Source: Niveibacterium umoris (GTDB taxonomy: Bacteria; Pseudomonadota; Gammaproteobacteria; Burkholderiales; Rhodocyclaceae). Taken from it: a DNA stretch of 64,000 nt. Below, one piece after another: positions 20,262 through 29,419 of the stretch. The first letter of the stretch is position 1; each line of letters begins with the position of its first letter. The stretch is taken from the NCBI RefSeq assembly GCF_014197015.1, contig NZ_JACIET010000001.1, positions 1,302,001 through 1,366,000 on the forward strand, written 5' to 3'. The notes beneath the pieces are model-generated. The model was not told the origin of the DNA. It saw only the letters and a list, made by a program, of their open reading frames with translations, and made no database searches. The position numbers and the translations under genes are program-made.

Positions 20262-21623
20262 ATGATCCGCAAGCTCCTGCGCCGTGTTTTCCGCCGCGAC
20301 CCGGTTTCCGCGACGGCTGTCAGTGCCATCGAACCGGCCATCATTCCGCTCGCCCAGCACGGCATTTCGCGCGACCACATTTCACCGGCGTCCCGCCGTG
20401 TCTGCGGCACGCTGCAGGAAGCCGGATTCAAGGCTTTTGTGGTGGGCGGCGCGGTACGCGACCTGATTGCGGGCATCACGCCGAAGGACTACGACGTCGC
20501 GACCGATGCAACGCCAGAACAGGTACGCGAGTTGTTCCGCCGCTCGCGCATCATCGGTCGGCGCTTCCGCATCGTGCATGTGATGAGCGGCCCGGAAACG
20601 ATTGAAGTCTCGACCTTCCGCGCCCTGCAGAGCGAAGACACACACACCGACGAACATGGTCGCATCCTCGCCGACAACGTCTGGGGCTCGCAGGCTGAGG
20701 ACGCCACGCGGCGGGACTTCACGATCAACGCGCTGTACTACGACCCGAGTACCGAGACGGTGATCGACTATCACCACGGCGTCGGCGATCTCAAACAGAA
20801 GACGCTTCGCATGATCGGGGACCCGGTCACGCGCTACCGCGAAGACCCGGTCCGCATGCTCCGTGCGGTGCGCATGGCCGCCAAGCTCGGCCTGATCATC
20901 GACCCAGCCGCCCGCAAACCGATTCTCGAACTCGCCGACCTGCTCGAAAACGTGCCGGCCGCGCGCTTGTTCGATGAAATGCTCAAGCTGCTGACCAGCG
21001 GCCACGCCGTCGCCTGCCTCAAGCAACTGCTGGCCGAAGGCCTGCACAAGGGTTTGCTGCCATTGCTTGACGTGATCCTTGAGCAGCCGATGGGTGAGCG
21101 CTTTGTGTGGCTCGCGCTCGAGAACACCGACGAGCGCGTGCGCGCAGGCAAGCCGATTTCGCCGGGCTTCCTGTTCGCGACCCTGCTCTGGCACCAGGTG
21201 CTGGCGAACTGGGAAGCGCGCAAAGCACGTGGCGAGACTTCGCAACCGGCACTGTTCGACGCGATGTCCGAAGTGCTCGACCAGCAAGCCGAAAAGCTTG
21301 CCATCACCCGCAAGATTTCCGCGGACATCAAGGAAATCTGGGCCTTGCAGCCCCGCTTCGACCGGCGCGCCGGCAAGGCTCCCCACCGTTTGCTCGAACA
21401 GCCGCGCTACCGCGCCAGCTATGACTTCCTGCGCCTGCGCGCCCTGAGCGGCGAGATTCCGATGGAGCTGGCGGACTGGTGGAACGACTTCGCCGACGCC
21501 AACCCGGATTCGCGCGAGACGATGCTGGTCCCCGATCGCGATGGCGCGGCGAAGAAGCGTCGCCGTCGTCGCCGCAAACCGGGCGGCGCGCCTTCCGCGG
21601 GTGGCGATTCAAGCGCGGAATGA
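20262..21623 (+). CDS. pcnB: poly(A) polymerase I
   Basis: Adds poly(A) tails to RNA 3' ends to promote decay. The 453 residues have the class II nucleotidyltransferase head: FVVGGAVRDLIAG, DYDVATDATPEQV with the catalytic Asp pair, RRFRIVHV, then TRRDFTINALYYDP and the RYREDPVRMLRAVRMAAKLG motif of the CCA/PAP family. The tail is Arg/Lys-rich (KKRRRRRRK), as in bacterial PAP. The folK start overlaps its stop by 4 bases. Confidence 0.95.
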   Translation: MIRKLLRRVFRRDPVSATAVSAIEPAIIPLAQHGISRDHISPASRRVCGTLQEAGFKAFVVGGAVRDLIAGITPKDYDVATDATPEQVRELFRRSRIIGRRFRIVHVMSGPETIEVSTFRALQSEDTHTDEHGRILADNVWGSQAEDATRRDFTINALYYDPSTETVIDYHHGVGDLKQKTLRMIGDPVTRYREDPVRMLRAVRMAAKLGLIIDPAARKPILELADLLENVPAARLFDEMLKLLTSGHAVACLKQLLAEGLHKGLLPLLDVILEQPMGERFVWLALENTDERVRAGKPISPGFLFATLLWHQVLANWEARKARGETSQPALFDAMSEVLDQQAEKLAITRKISADIKEIWALQPRFDRRAGKAPHRLLEQPRYRASYDFLRLRALSGEIPMELADWWNDFADANPDSRETMLVPDRDGAAKKRRRRRRKPGGAPSAGGDSSAE

Positions 21624-22108
21624 CGCCGCTTGTTCGCGCCTGGATCGCGCTCGGCGCCAATCTGGGCAACCCGCAGGCCACGCTGGATCGCGCCTTCGAA
21701 TCGATCGCCCGACTGCCGCAGACCCGCCTGATTGCGCGATCCTCGCTTTACCGTACCGCACCGATCGACGCGCCGGATCAGCCTGACTACTGGAACGCCG
21801 TCGCAGCTGTCGACACTGCACTGGAACCGCTCGATCTGCTGCACGCCTTGCAGAAGATCGAAGCGAGCCACGGTCGCGTGCGGGAATTCCGCAACGCACC
21901 TCGCACGCTCGACCTCGACCTGCTGATGTTCGGCGGCATCACACTTGACGCTGACGAGCTGACGCTGCCGCACCCACGCATGCACTTGCGCGCATTCGTG
22001 CTGGCGCCGCTGGCCGAGATCGACCCCGACCTGGCAATTCCCGGCGTCGGCCGCGTCGCCTCCTTGTTGCCGGCGGTACGCGACCAGCGCATCGAGCGGG
22101 TCGAATAG
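21620..22108 (+). CDS. folK: HPPK, folate biosynthesis
   Basis: 2-amino-4-hydroxy-6-hydroxymethyldihydropteridine diphosphokinase, which transfers pyrophosphate from ATP to the pterin. 162 residues with WIALGANLGNPQATLDRAF, SLYRTAPIDAPDQPDYWNAV, and the signature RTLDLDLLMFG preceding LPHPRMHLRAFVLAPLAEI. The ATG at 21620 overlaps the pcnB stop, a common arrangement in this group. Confidence 0.96.
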   Translation: MTPLVRAWIALGANLGNPQATLDRAFESIARLPQTRLIARSSLYRTAPIDAPDQPDYWNAVAAVDTALEPLDLLHALQKIEASHGRVREFRNAPRTLDLDLLMFGGITLDADELTLPHPRMHLRAFVLAPLAEIDPDLAIPGVGRVASLLPAVRDQRIERVE

Positions 22109-22183
22109 CCACGCACGCGCACCACCCCTGCGGCTTGTGTATCCTTTGCCGCTGCAACTCAACTCCTCTGGAAGCACGAAAGC

Positions 22184-22819
22184 ATGCTCGACAAGGCGCG
22201 CCACATCGTGGTGGAAGGTCCGATAGGCGCTGGCAAGACCAGCTTTGCACAACGACTCGCCCAGCGACTCGACGCAGATCTGATGCTCGAACAACCCGAG
22301 CTCAATCCCTTTCTCGAGCGCTTCTACGACAACATGGACCGCTGGGCACTCGCGACGCAAGTCGCTTTCCTTTACCAGCGCCACGACCTGTTGACGCGAT
22401 TTTCCAGCCATCCACTTGAGCGTCGGGTCGTTTCCGATTTCCTGATCGAGAAAGACCCCCTGTTTGCAGGCCTCACGCTGGGCCCGGACGAAGAACGGCT
22501 CTACCAACGTCTGTACAGCACCTTGCAGCCACAGATTCCGCGGCCAGATCTTGTGATCTACCTGCAGGCACAACCTGAAATCCTGATGGATCGCGTGCGC
22601 AAGCGCGGCGTGGGCGCCGAACGCAACATCACCGAGAGCTACCTCGCAAGCGTCTCGGAACGCTACGCGAGCTTCTTCCACCAGTACGATGCGGCGCCAC
22701 TGTTCATCGTGAATGCCGAAGTGCTGAACCCGATCGATCACGACGACGATTTCGAGCTTCTGGTCGATCGCCTGACGGCCATGCGCAGCTACCGGGAGTT
22801 CTTCGGCTACGCACAGTAA
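22184..22819 (+). CDS. deoxynucleoside kinase family protein
   Basis: 211-residue P-loop kinase. It starts RHIVVEGPIGAGKTSFA (Walker A), then LEQPELNPFLERFY, and the lid arginines RVRKRGVGAERNI. These fit the dGK/dAK deoxynucleoside kinase family of purine deoxynucleoside salvage. It sits between folK and panB, as in many betaproteobacteria. Substrate preference is not readable from the sequence. Confidence 0.9.
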   Translation: MLDKARHIVVEGPIGAGKTSFAQRLAQRLDADLMLEQPELNPFLERFYDNMDRWALATQVAFLYQRHDLLTRFSSHPLERRVVSDFLIEKDPLFAGLTLGPDEERLYQRLYSTLQPQIPRPDLVIYLQAQPEILMDRVRKRGVGAERNITESYLASVSERYASFFHQYDAAPLFIVNAEVLNPIDHDDDFELLVDRLTAMRSYREFFGYAQ

Positions 22820-22938
22820 GCCAACGCCACATATTCACTGAAACCGCAACGCGAAGGCGGCATCACTGACCGGGCCCGCCCGAGGTGCAGGGCCAACCGC
22901 CCCGCAACCCCAATCGCGTGCAGCAAGGAAGTCGCACG

Positions 22939-23754
22939 ATGACCTACCTCCAGAACGAACGCCCCGTCACCCTCACCGAGCTTGCAAAGATGCGCACCGA
23001 GCAACGCAAGATCGCGATGCTTACCGCGTACGATGCGAGCTTCGCGGCCTTGCTCGAGCGCAGCGGCGTCGACGTGATCCTCGTCGGTGACTCGCTCGGC
23101 AACGTACTTCAAGGGCATGGCAGCACACTGCCTGTGACCATCGAACAGATGGTCTATCACACCCAGTGTGTGGCGCGTGGCTGCAAGCGTCCGATGATCA
23201 TCGCCGACATGCCTTTCGGCTCGTACCAGGAGAGCCCGGCGCAAGCCTTCCGCAATGCCGCGCTGCTCATGGCCGCCGGCGCACATATGGTCAAGCTCGA
23301 AGGCGGTGCCTACATGGCCGAGACCGTGCGTTTCCTGGTCGAACGCGGAATCCCGGTGTGCGCCCACATCGGCCTGACGCCGCAGGCGGTGAATCAGCTC
23401 GGCGGTTACCGCGTCCAGGGTCGCACCGAGGAGAGCGCACGGCGCCTCAAGGACGACGCGCTCGCACTCGAAGCCGCCGGCGCTGCACTCGTCGTACTCG
23501 AGATGGTGCCTGCGACGCTGGCATCGGAAGTCTCGGCAGCTTTGAAGTCGATGGCGACTATTGGCATCGGTGCCGGCAAGGACACCGACGGCCAGGTGCT
23601 CGTCTTGCACGATCTGCTCGGCGTCTTTCCTGGCAAGAAAGCCCGCTTTGTCCGCAATTTCATGGACGGCGCATCGTCAATCGAACAGGCGGTGACGAAC
23701 TACGTCGTAGCGGTCAAGGACGGGAGTTTCCCGGCGGCCGAACACGTCTACTGA
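22939..23754 (+). CDS. panB: ketopantoate hydroxymethyltransferase
   Basis: First committed step of pantothenate synthesis: adds a hydroxymethyl group from 5,10-methylene-THF to alpha-ketoisovalerate. 271 residues: [38 protein letters not shown] (metal ligand Asp), [30 protein letters not shown], and [16 protein letters not shown]. The ATG at 22939 follows AAGGAA; an earlier frame start is not homologous. panC, often next to it, does not follow here. Confidence 0.96.
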   Translation: MTYLQNERPVTLTELAKMRTEQRKIAMLTAYDASFAALLERSGVDVILVGDSLGNVLQGHGSTLPVTIEQMVYHTQCVARGCKRPMIIADMPFGSYQESPAQAFRNAALLMAAGAHMVKLEGGAYMAETVRFLVERGIPVCAHIGLTPQAVNQLGGYRVQGRTEESARRLKDDALALEAAGAALVVLEMVPATLASEVSAALKSMATIGIGAGKDTDGQVLVLHDLLGVFPGKKARFVRNFMDGASSIEQAVTNYVVAVKDGSFPAAEHVY

Positions 23755-24141
23755 TAGCCCGCGGGGTGACCATTCCCCAGACTTGGTCGGTCTGGTTAAA
23801 ACCCCTTCATGGGATTTCGGCATGCCCAACAACGTTGGGCCCCGTCAGGCATGACTGGGGGTCAAGACCATGTCCTGTCGGTACGCCAACGCATGGCGGG
23901 CGTTGGTGGAGACAGATGCGCGACTGGCATGCGCCATGGCGGCCAGCAACGGTATTTGCCCGACGCTTCAGGACTCTCAGCACAAAGGCGGGTCTGGCGG
24001 GAAACGACTGCGAGTGCCAACCAGGTTCAGAAGCGAGCCGACTGTCGCTCGCGTAGCGTGGCAAGCTAAGATCGTCGCAGCAGTCCTGCGCATGCAAAGG
24101 CCCAGAACGCAGGACGCCCTGAATACCCCGAGGAGCGCAGC
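23755..24141. other. long leader or intergenic region upstream of HD-GYP gene
   Basis: 387 bases with no convincing gene. Short frames exist but lack family resemblance. GGAGACAG at about 23908-23915 and CTCTCAG at 23974-23980 followed by CACAAAGG recall parts of a glycine-riboswitch core, but the conserved GCCGAAGG element is not recognisable. It may simply be the HD-GYP promoter region. Confidence 0.4.
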
Positions 24142-24747
24142 ATGACCCAAGACCAATTCGACGCCTTCATCGCTGCCGGCAAGTCACTGGTCGTTGCCAT
24201 CGATGAGCGCGACACCGTCACCAGCCGGCACCTCAATCGCGTCGCGACGCTTGCGGAATACCTTGCGCTGCACTGCGGCACCAGCGAAACGGATGCCCGC
24301 CGGGCGCGCGCGGCGGGACAACTCCACGATATCGGCAAGATCGCCATCCCCGACGCCGTCCTGTTCAAGGACGGCCCGCTCACGCACGAGGAATGGTCGA
24401 TCATGCAAAGCCACTCGGCGATCGGCCAACGCATCCTGATCGCGTCGGAAAACCCGCACCTCGCATCGATCGCCGACATCGTGCGCAACCACCATGAGCA
24501 CTTTGACGGCAGCGGCTATCCGGACGGGCTGGCTGGCGACGAAATCCCGCTGCTCGCGCGGATCGTGTCGCTGGCTGATGCCTACGATGCCATGGCATCA
24601 CCCCGCCCCTATCGACCGTTGCAGGCCCACACGCGCATCATGAGCATCCTTTCGAGCGAAGTGGGCACCAAGTGGGATGCCTCGCTGTTCGACGCACTGA
24701 CCGGCGTTTTCGACAACAACCCCTGGCTTGCCGCGCCGCTCGCCTGA
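24142..24747 (+). CDS. HD-GYP domain phosphohydrolase, compact
   Basis: Predicted c-di-GMP phosphodiesterase or related phosphohydrolase of 201 residues with almost nothing but the catalytic domain. Metal-binding elements are intact: SRHLNRVATLAEYLA, GQLHDIGKIAIPDAVL, HSAIGQRIL, HHEHFDGSGYPDGL and LADAYDAMAS. This contrasts with the altered HD motif at 5316-6809. GAGGAGC precedes the ATG. It carries no sensory or membrane segment. Confidence 0.92.
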   Translation: MTQDQFDAFIAAGKSLVVAIDERDTVTSRHLNRVATLAEYLALHCGTSETDARRARAAGQLHDIGKIAIPDAVLFKDGPLTHEEWSIMQSHSAIGQRILIASENPHLASIADIVRNHHEHFDGSGYPDGLAGDEIPLLARIVSLADAYDAMASPRPYRPLQAHTRIMSILSSEVGTKWDASLFDALTGVFDNNPWLAAPLA

Positions 24748-24916
24748 AGCCCCCCCAAGGTTGTGCGCTTTCATGGCACCCGAACGCACCTGTGGACGCT
24801 GCCCACTTAAGGTCGCAACATGATGGGCGCAGCGTTCTGAATGCAGGTGCCGCATTTGCGGTTACTCGCGGCTGACTGGCCGCGCCCGTCATGCAATCAA
24901 CTTCGGAGCCTTCATC

Positions 24917-25492
24917 ATGCGACCGACAATAGCGAACCTTCTCGCCGCCAACCACGGCACCCTGACGATCAGCAACCTTCGTCACAACAACCGCAGCGCG
25001 GGCCTCGCAGAATGCAAATCGACGGTGGCCCTCGGGGGCGCCGGTAACGCGATCACGCTTGATGGTTCGGGCGGCGGTGACGAACCCGGCATGTGGGTGC
25101 ACTACCTTGAGACCCGCGCCGCCTACGGGATTGCGTCGGGCGGTGAAACCTGGGCCGCAAGCGGCCCGTTCAGTGGCTGCCACATTGCGATCGGCAAATG
25201 CGACCAAGGGGTCTATCTCGCGCATATTGCGCAACAGTCCGGTTCGAACGCGGACGAGCAATGGCGGGGCCGCGCGTTGCGCAACGAGGTCACCTGGGGC
25301 CGCTGGAAAGTGCCGGTGCCCTCATTCGACTTCTTCTCCAACAGCGTTGTGTTTGTCGACTGGTCCCGCGGCAACAGCCCCGCCGCGATCAGCGTCGTGC
25401 GGGTCGACCTGCGCACGGTGCGCATGGGCGGTTTTGACGACGGCGCGATGGAAATCTTCAATGTCGTGCATCTGGTGAATCCCGACGGCTGA
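24917..25492 (+). CDS. hypothetical protein
   Basis: 191 residues, family not recognised. There is no signal peptide or membrane segment. The sequence is rich in Gly, Ser and aromatic residues, with WVHYLETRAAYGIASGG, SGCHIAIGKCDQGVYLAHIA and NEVTWGRWKVPVPSFDFFS, suggesting a globular beta-rich fold. GGAG lies 8 bases before the ATG, supporting expression. It stands alone between the compact HD-GYP gene and the patatin gene. Confidence 0.65.
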   Translation: MRPTIANLLAANHGTLTISNLRHNNRSAGLAECKSTVALGGAGNAITLDGSGGGDEPGMWVHYLETRAAYGIASGGETWAASGPFSGCHIAIGKCDQGVYLAHIAQQSGSNADEQWRGRALRNEVTWGRWKVPVPSFDFFSNSVVFVDWSRGNSPAAISVVRVDLRTVRMGGFDDGAMEIFNVVHLVNPDG

Positions 25493-25685
25493 AGCCTCGC
25501 ACCGACCTACCCGCCCGGATTTGCGCCCGCTACGAGGCGACGCCCGCCTTTGCAGGTGATTGGGCGGGGACACACCAAATAATCGGGGGCATTCCGAACG
25601 CCAAGGCGCTCAAGATCAAAGAACTTGCGTTCAATGTGGGCTAGCCTGAATCGGTTGAACCGCAAGCGTCGGCGCAAGGGGCATC

Positions 25686-27941
25686 ATGGGATCTACATTC
25701 CTGAAGGCAGTGTCGAGCGCACTGATCGGCGTATTCCTGTCGTGTTCTCTGTCGGCAACCGCCGCCGGGCCAGCCGAGAGCAAGCGCCCACGAATCGGTC
25801 TGGTATTGGGTGGCGGCGGAGCACGCGGCCTTGCGCATATCGGCGTACTCGAGGAACTCGAACGCCTGCGGGTGCCGATCGACTGCATCGCCGGCACGAG
25901 CGCAGGCTCGCTGGTCGGCGGCGTGTATGCAAGCGGAATGCCACTTCCCGAGATCAAGAAACGCGTCGAGTCCGCTGACTGGGAAAAGCTCATCGGCGGA
26001 CAGCCTGATCGGCGCAACCTGCCTTACTTGCGCAAGAAGGACGACTACCGGAACCTCGCCGCGATGACGCTGGGGCTGGATTCCGAGGGCGTCAAATTGC
26101 CGCGCAGCGTCGTCAATTCCCAGTTCATCGACGCGTTTCTGCGTGAGCTCACGCAGGATCTGTTCATCGATTCGTTCGCCAAGCTTCCGATTCCCTTTGT
26201 CGCAATCGCTACCGATCTGGAATCCGGCGACATGCGGGTCTTCAACGGTGGTGACCTTGCGATCGCGCTGCGGGCAAGCATGGCGGTGCCGGGCGCCTTC
26301 GACGTCGTGCATGACAACGGGCGCATGTACGTTGATGGCATGTTCGTGCGCAACCTTCCGGTCGAGAACGTCAAATACAAGGCGCCGCAAGGCTGTGGCG
26401 CCGACGTGGTGATCGTCGTCGATGTCGGCACGCCGATGCTCAAGGGCAACGAAATCAAGAGCTTTCTCGATGTTGCGGGGCAGGCGATGAACATCGCGAC
26501 CGGGCGCAACGTGCTGGAATCCCGCAAGTTGATCGGGCCCGGCGACGTGCTGATCGAACCCGATCTCGAAGGCTACACGCCAGCCAGCTTCACCGACGCC
26601 AAAGACATCATCGAACGCGGCCGCAAGAGCGTTGCCCGGGTCGAAGCACAACTTGCAGTGCTGTCGGCCCCCGAGACGGAGTACGAGGCGTGGGCCAGCC
26701 GCATTTCGGGCAAGGCGCCAAAATCACTGATCCAGTATGAGCGCGTGGATGTTGCCAAGACCCGCTTCGTGCCCCCGCAGCGGGTCGAAGAAGTGCTTAC
26801 TTCGCCGCCGGTCCCGAACAATCAGGGCGAATTGCTCGACCGCTTCGACCGACTTTATGACTCGGGTGACTTCGACGGGATCAACTACCGTCTGCAACAG
26901 GAAGGTGGCCAAACCGTTGCGACGGTGACCCCGATCGAGCGGCATGTGGGGCCGAATTACCTTCGCTTTGGCCTTGAGCTTTCGTTCGACACTTATCGGA
27001 CCGCCGATGTCGCGCTGCTCGCCAACTACCAGATGACCTGGTTGAACCAGTGGGGCGCGCAGTGGCGCAACAATCTGAAGATTGGCAAAGGGGGGCAGAT
27101 CGACAGCGAGATCTACCAGCCAATGTGGGGGTCACCCGTCTTCGCCTATGGAAGGGCGCTCGCGGCAAATACCGTCTTCCCGCTTTTCGACGGAAACGGT
27201 TCGAAGCTGATGGAGATCGATGTCAGACACGGCGGCTTCGAGGCCGGCGCAGGCTATTCCCTCGGGCGCTATGGCGAAGTCCGCGCAGGCATTTTTGCCG
27301 ACAAGGTCCGCTTCACGTCGCTGACCGGGTTCCTGGGCAGCCTTGCTCAGGACGAAATCCGTTCCACCATGCGCGGCGGCCGTCTCTATGGCGTGATCGA
27401 TCAGCTCGACAATCCGAAGTGGCCCCGCCGCGGCTACTACTTGCGCGCCGACTACGCTTACGCGCATCTCGATTCGGACACTTCGACGCAGAGCTCTTCG
27501 CAATTGCTGACAGTCGACGGTGACCTCGCCGGAACTTATGGAACCTATACCTGGCGAGGCTCGGCGCGACTACACGGCTCGCCGAAGCAAGAACTGGCCG
27601 GCATCACAACGCCCTATCAGCTCGGCGGGTTTCTCGATCTCTCCGGACTGAGGGCCGACCAGCTGAGTGGCGCGCAAACCGCCCTCGCCCGTTTGATGGT
27701 GTACAAGCAGATGACGACCCTGCTGCCACAACTCGGATCAGGTACCTACATCGGAGCATCGCTGGAGGCCGGGAAGGTCTGGAATCAGCTCATCAGCCAT
27801 GCAGACACCCGGACGATTCCAGCGGCTTCTGTATTCCTCGGCGTCGACACGCTGCTGGGCCCGCTCTACTTTGCGGGGGGCTGGGCAGACTACATGGGGA
27901 GTCAGTGGGCCGGCTACCTTTACCTCGGGTACACGAAGTGA
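25686..27941 (+). CDS. patatin-like phospholipase with outer-membrane barrel (type Vd)
   Basis: 751 residues. A signal peptide (through LSATAAGP near residue 28) is followed by a patatin domain: oxyanion loop LGGGGARGLAHIGVLEE, nucleophile GTSAGSLVGG, and the partner Asp in MYVDGMFVRNL. A POTRA-like segment (FDGINYRLQQEGGQTVATV) comes next, then a C-terminal beta-barrel of the bacterial surface antigen type ending GYLYLGYTK. This layout matches PlpD of Pseudomonas, the model of type Vd secretion, where the lipase is displayed or released at the outer membrane. AAGGGG precedes the ATG. Confidence 0.92.
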   Translation: MGSTFLKAVSSALIGVFLSCSLSATAAGPAESKRPRIGLVLGGGGARGLAHIGVLEELERLRVPIDCIAGTSAGSLVGGVYASGMPLPEIKKRVESADWEKLIGGQPDRRNLPYLRKKDDYRNLAAMTLGLDSEGVKLPRSVVNSQFIDAFLRELTQDLFIDSFAKLPIPFVAIATDLESGDMRVFNGGDLAIALRASMAVPGAFDVVHDNGRMYVDGMFVRNLPVENVKYKAPQGCGADVVIVVDVGTPMLKGNEIKSFLDVAGQAMNIATGRNVLESRKLIGPGDVLIEPDLEGYTPASFTDAKDIIERGRKSVARVEAQLAVLSAPETEYEAWASRISGKAPKSLIQYERVDVAKTRFVPPQRVEEVLTSPPVPNNQGELLDRFDRLYDSGDFDGINYRLQQEGGQTVATVTPIERHVGPNYLRFGLELSFDTYRTADVALLANYQMTWLNQWGAQWRNNLKIGKGGQIDSEIYQPMWGSPVFAYGRALAANTVFPLFDGNGSKLMEIDVRHGGFEAGAGYSLGRYGEVRAGIFADKVRFTSLTGFLGSLAQDEIRSTMRGGRLYGVIDQLDNPKWPRRGYYLRADYAYAHLDSDTSTQSSSQLLTVDGDLAGTYGTYTWRGSARLHGSPKQELAGITTPYQLGGFLDLSGLRADQLSGAQTALARLMVYKQMTTLLPQLGSGTYIGASLEAGKVWNQLISHADTRTIPAASVFLGVDTLLGPLYFAGGWADYMGSQWAGYLYLGYTK

Positions 27942-28032
27942 GTCGAAACCGCCTGTCGTGAAAGCCGGCGGGCTCATTCAGGGTCGATCCTGATCGGCCC
28001 ACGGCCCACCAAACCTTCGGGATCACAGGCGC

Positions 28033-28962
28033 TCACATCCCCGCGCCCCAGCGCGTCTGCAATCCCAGCGAGACAAGGCTCATGTTGTTGCCGGTCCGGG
28101 CATAGACGCCGTTGCTGACAGCGAGCTTGATCGATTGATATCGGCTCAAGGGCACCGCCAAGGTTGCGCCAAGCCGCCAGTTCTCCTGCAGGTCGTCCCC
28201 CGGTTTGCCGCCAATGGTTGTCCGTCCCCCCTGGAAGTAGGTCGCGCTGAGCGACAGCCACGAGGCGAGAGAAAAGTTATACACACCATGGACTTGCACC
28301 GAATACAGCGGGTCCTGGGTGCGCGTGGCACCACCGTAGAAATCGTTGTTGGCGGTATAGAAGGTAACGGCGCCAGCCAATTCCAGCGAACAGGGGCCTA
28401 GCGTCTTCGACATCCCGACTTCCGGTTTGATCGTCCAGCGATTGCTACCGATGTTCACGATACGGCGATTGTCATAGACGCCGCTTGGCGCCGTCACCTC
28501 AAGACTCGCACCCACGATGAGGTCAGGCTTGTAGTTTCGGAATTCCGCCGCAGACACTGCGGGGGCGCCAATCAGGTTATAGGACACCCGAAATATCGAA
28601 TCGGTAAGGCCCTGCTGCTGTCGCTCAACCGGCCGGCCCTGGTAATCAGCCGTGCCGGACAGCCATGCATACGGAGCGACCACATCCACCCTTCCGCTCT
28701 GGCCAGCCAGATCGAAGACCCGTGCGTAGGCCACGAAGGAACTCCACACGGCCAACTGCGGATTCTTCACTGGCAAGGCCGGATCAAAGGCCGCTCCGCC
28801 CTTTGAATGAGCCCCGCCCAGAATCAGGAAATTGACGTCGATCGGCGCATTCGAATAGTTGCGAGGCTCGATCGACTGCGCCGACGCGCTCGGGCATCCG
28901 GCCAAGCCGAGCAGCCAGAACAGGCACCCCATTTGCCACGTCCGTACCGCCACGGAAATCAT
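28033..28962 (-). CDS. outer-membrane transporter-like protein (MetA/phenol degradation family)
   Basis: 309 residues. A signal peptide runs through LAGCPSASAQ, and the mature protein is dominated by alternating beta-strands with aromatic ends, such as WSSFVAYARVFDLAG, RVDVVAPYAWLSGTADY and SLVSLGLQTRWGAGM. This is typical of the Phenol_MetA_deg outer-membrane family, thought to be beta-barrel channels. The start at 28962 is chosen because GGAGAG is upstream. A lipobox-like LAGC is also present, so a lipoprotein is an alternative. Substrate unknown. Confidence 0.8.
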   Translation of the reverse strand: MISVAVRTWQMGCLFWLLGLAGCPSASAQSIEPRNYSNAPIDVNFLILGGAHSKGGAAFDPALPVKNPQLAVWSSFVAYARVFDLAGQSGRVDVVAPYAWLSGTADYQGRPVERQQQGLTDSIFRVSYNLIGAPAVSAAEFRNYKPDLIVGASLEVTAPSGVYDNRRIVNIGSNRWTIKPEVGMSKTLGPCSLELAGAVTFYTANNDFYGGATRTQDPLYSVQVHGVYNFSLASWLSLSATYFQGGRTTIGGKPGDDLQENWRLGATLAVPLSRYQSIKLAVSNGVYARTGNNMSLVSLGLQTRWGAGM

Positions 28963-29419
28963 GCGTATTGCTCTCCGATTCGATCGGCTGCACTGTTGCA
29001 GCAAGGCAAGCACGGCCACGCGCCGCCGCAAGGGTACGTGCGCTTCTGGCCACACCGACATCGCCGCCATTGTCCCCCAAACAAGGGAATACGCATTGAC
29101 ACGCGTGAGCGGCGGCGAAGTTCTCGGGGGTTGAAAACCTGGTGCGAGTTCGATTTCGGGACCGGGCTGCCGGTCTCGACGGATCGGGCGCGAACGCGGG
29201 CAAGCCTTGTCGGCATTGGCCAAGACCAGGCGTCATGCTCGACCGGACAGTCGCCAGAGGGGCGGGAGATTGGATGGCAGCGTGATCACGCTCACTGCAC
29301 TCGGCGGGTCAGGCCGCGGCGCAGGGGCGACATCCTGTCTGCAGCGTCGCTGCCTGCCTCACGATTCAAACGATTGGGACCGCCGCCGGCGGCCTGTCGC
29401 CCGCCAATCCGGCACGCCC
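28963..29419. other. intergenic region, nothing recognised
   Basis: 457 bases between the outer-membrane protein start and the beta-lactamase stop. No supported gene or hairpin was seen; long frames crossing it are shadows on the opposite strand. Confidence 0.6.

Noticed and set aside
23870-24145. 91-codon frame between panB and the HD-GYP gene
   Set aside because: There is no ribosome binding site, domain or membrane segment, and the composition is like random GC-rich sequence.
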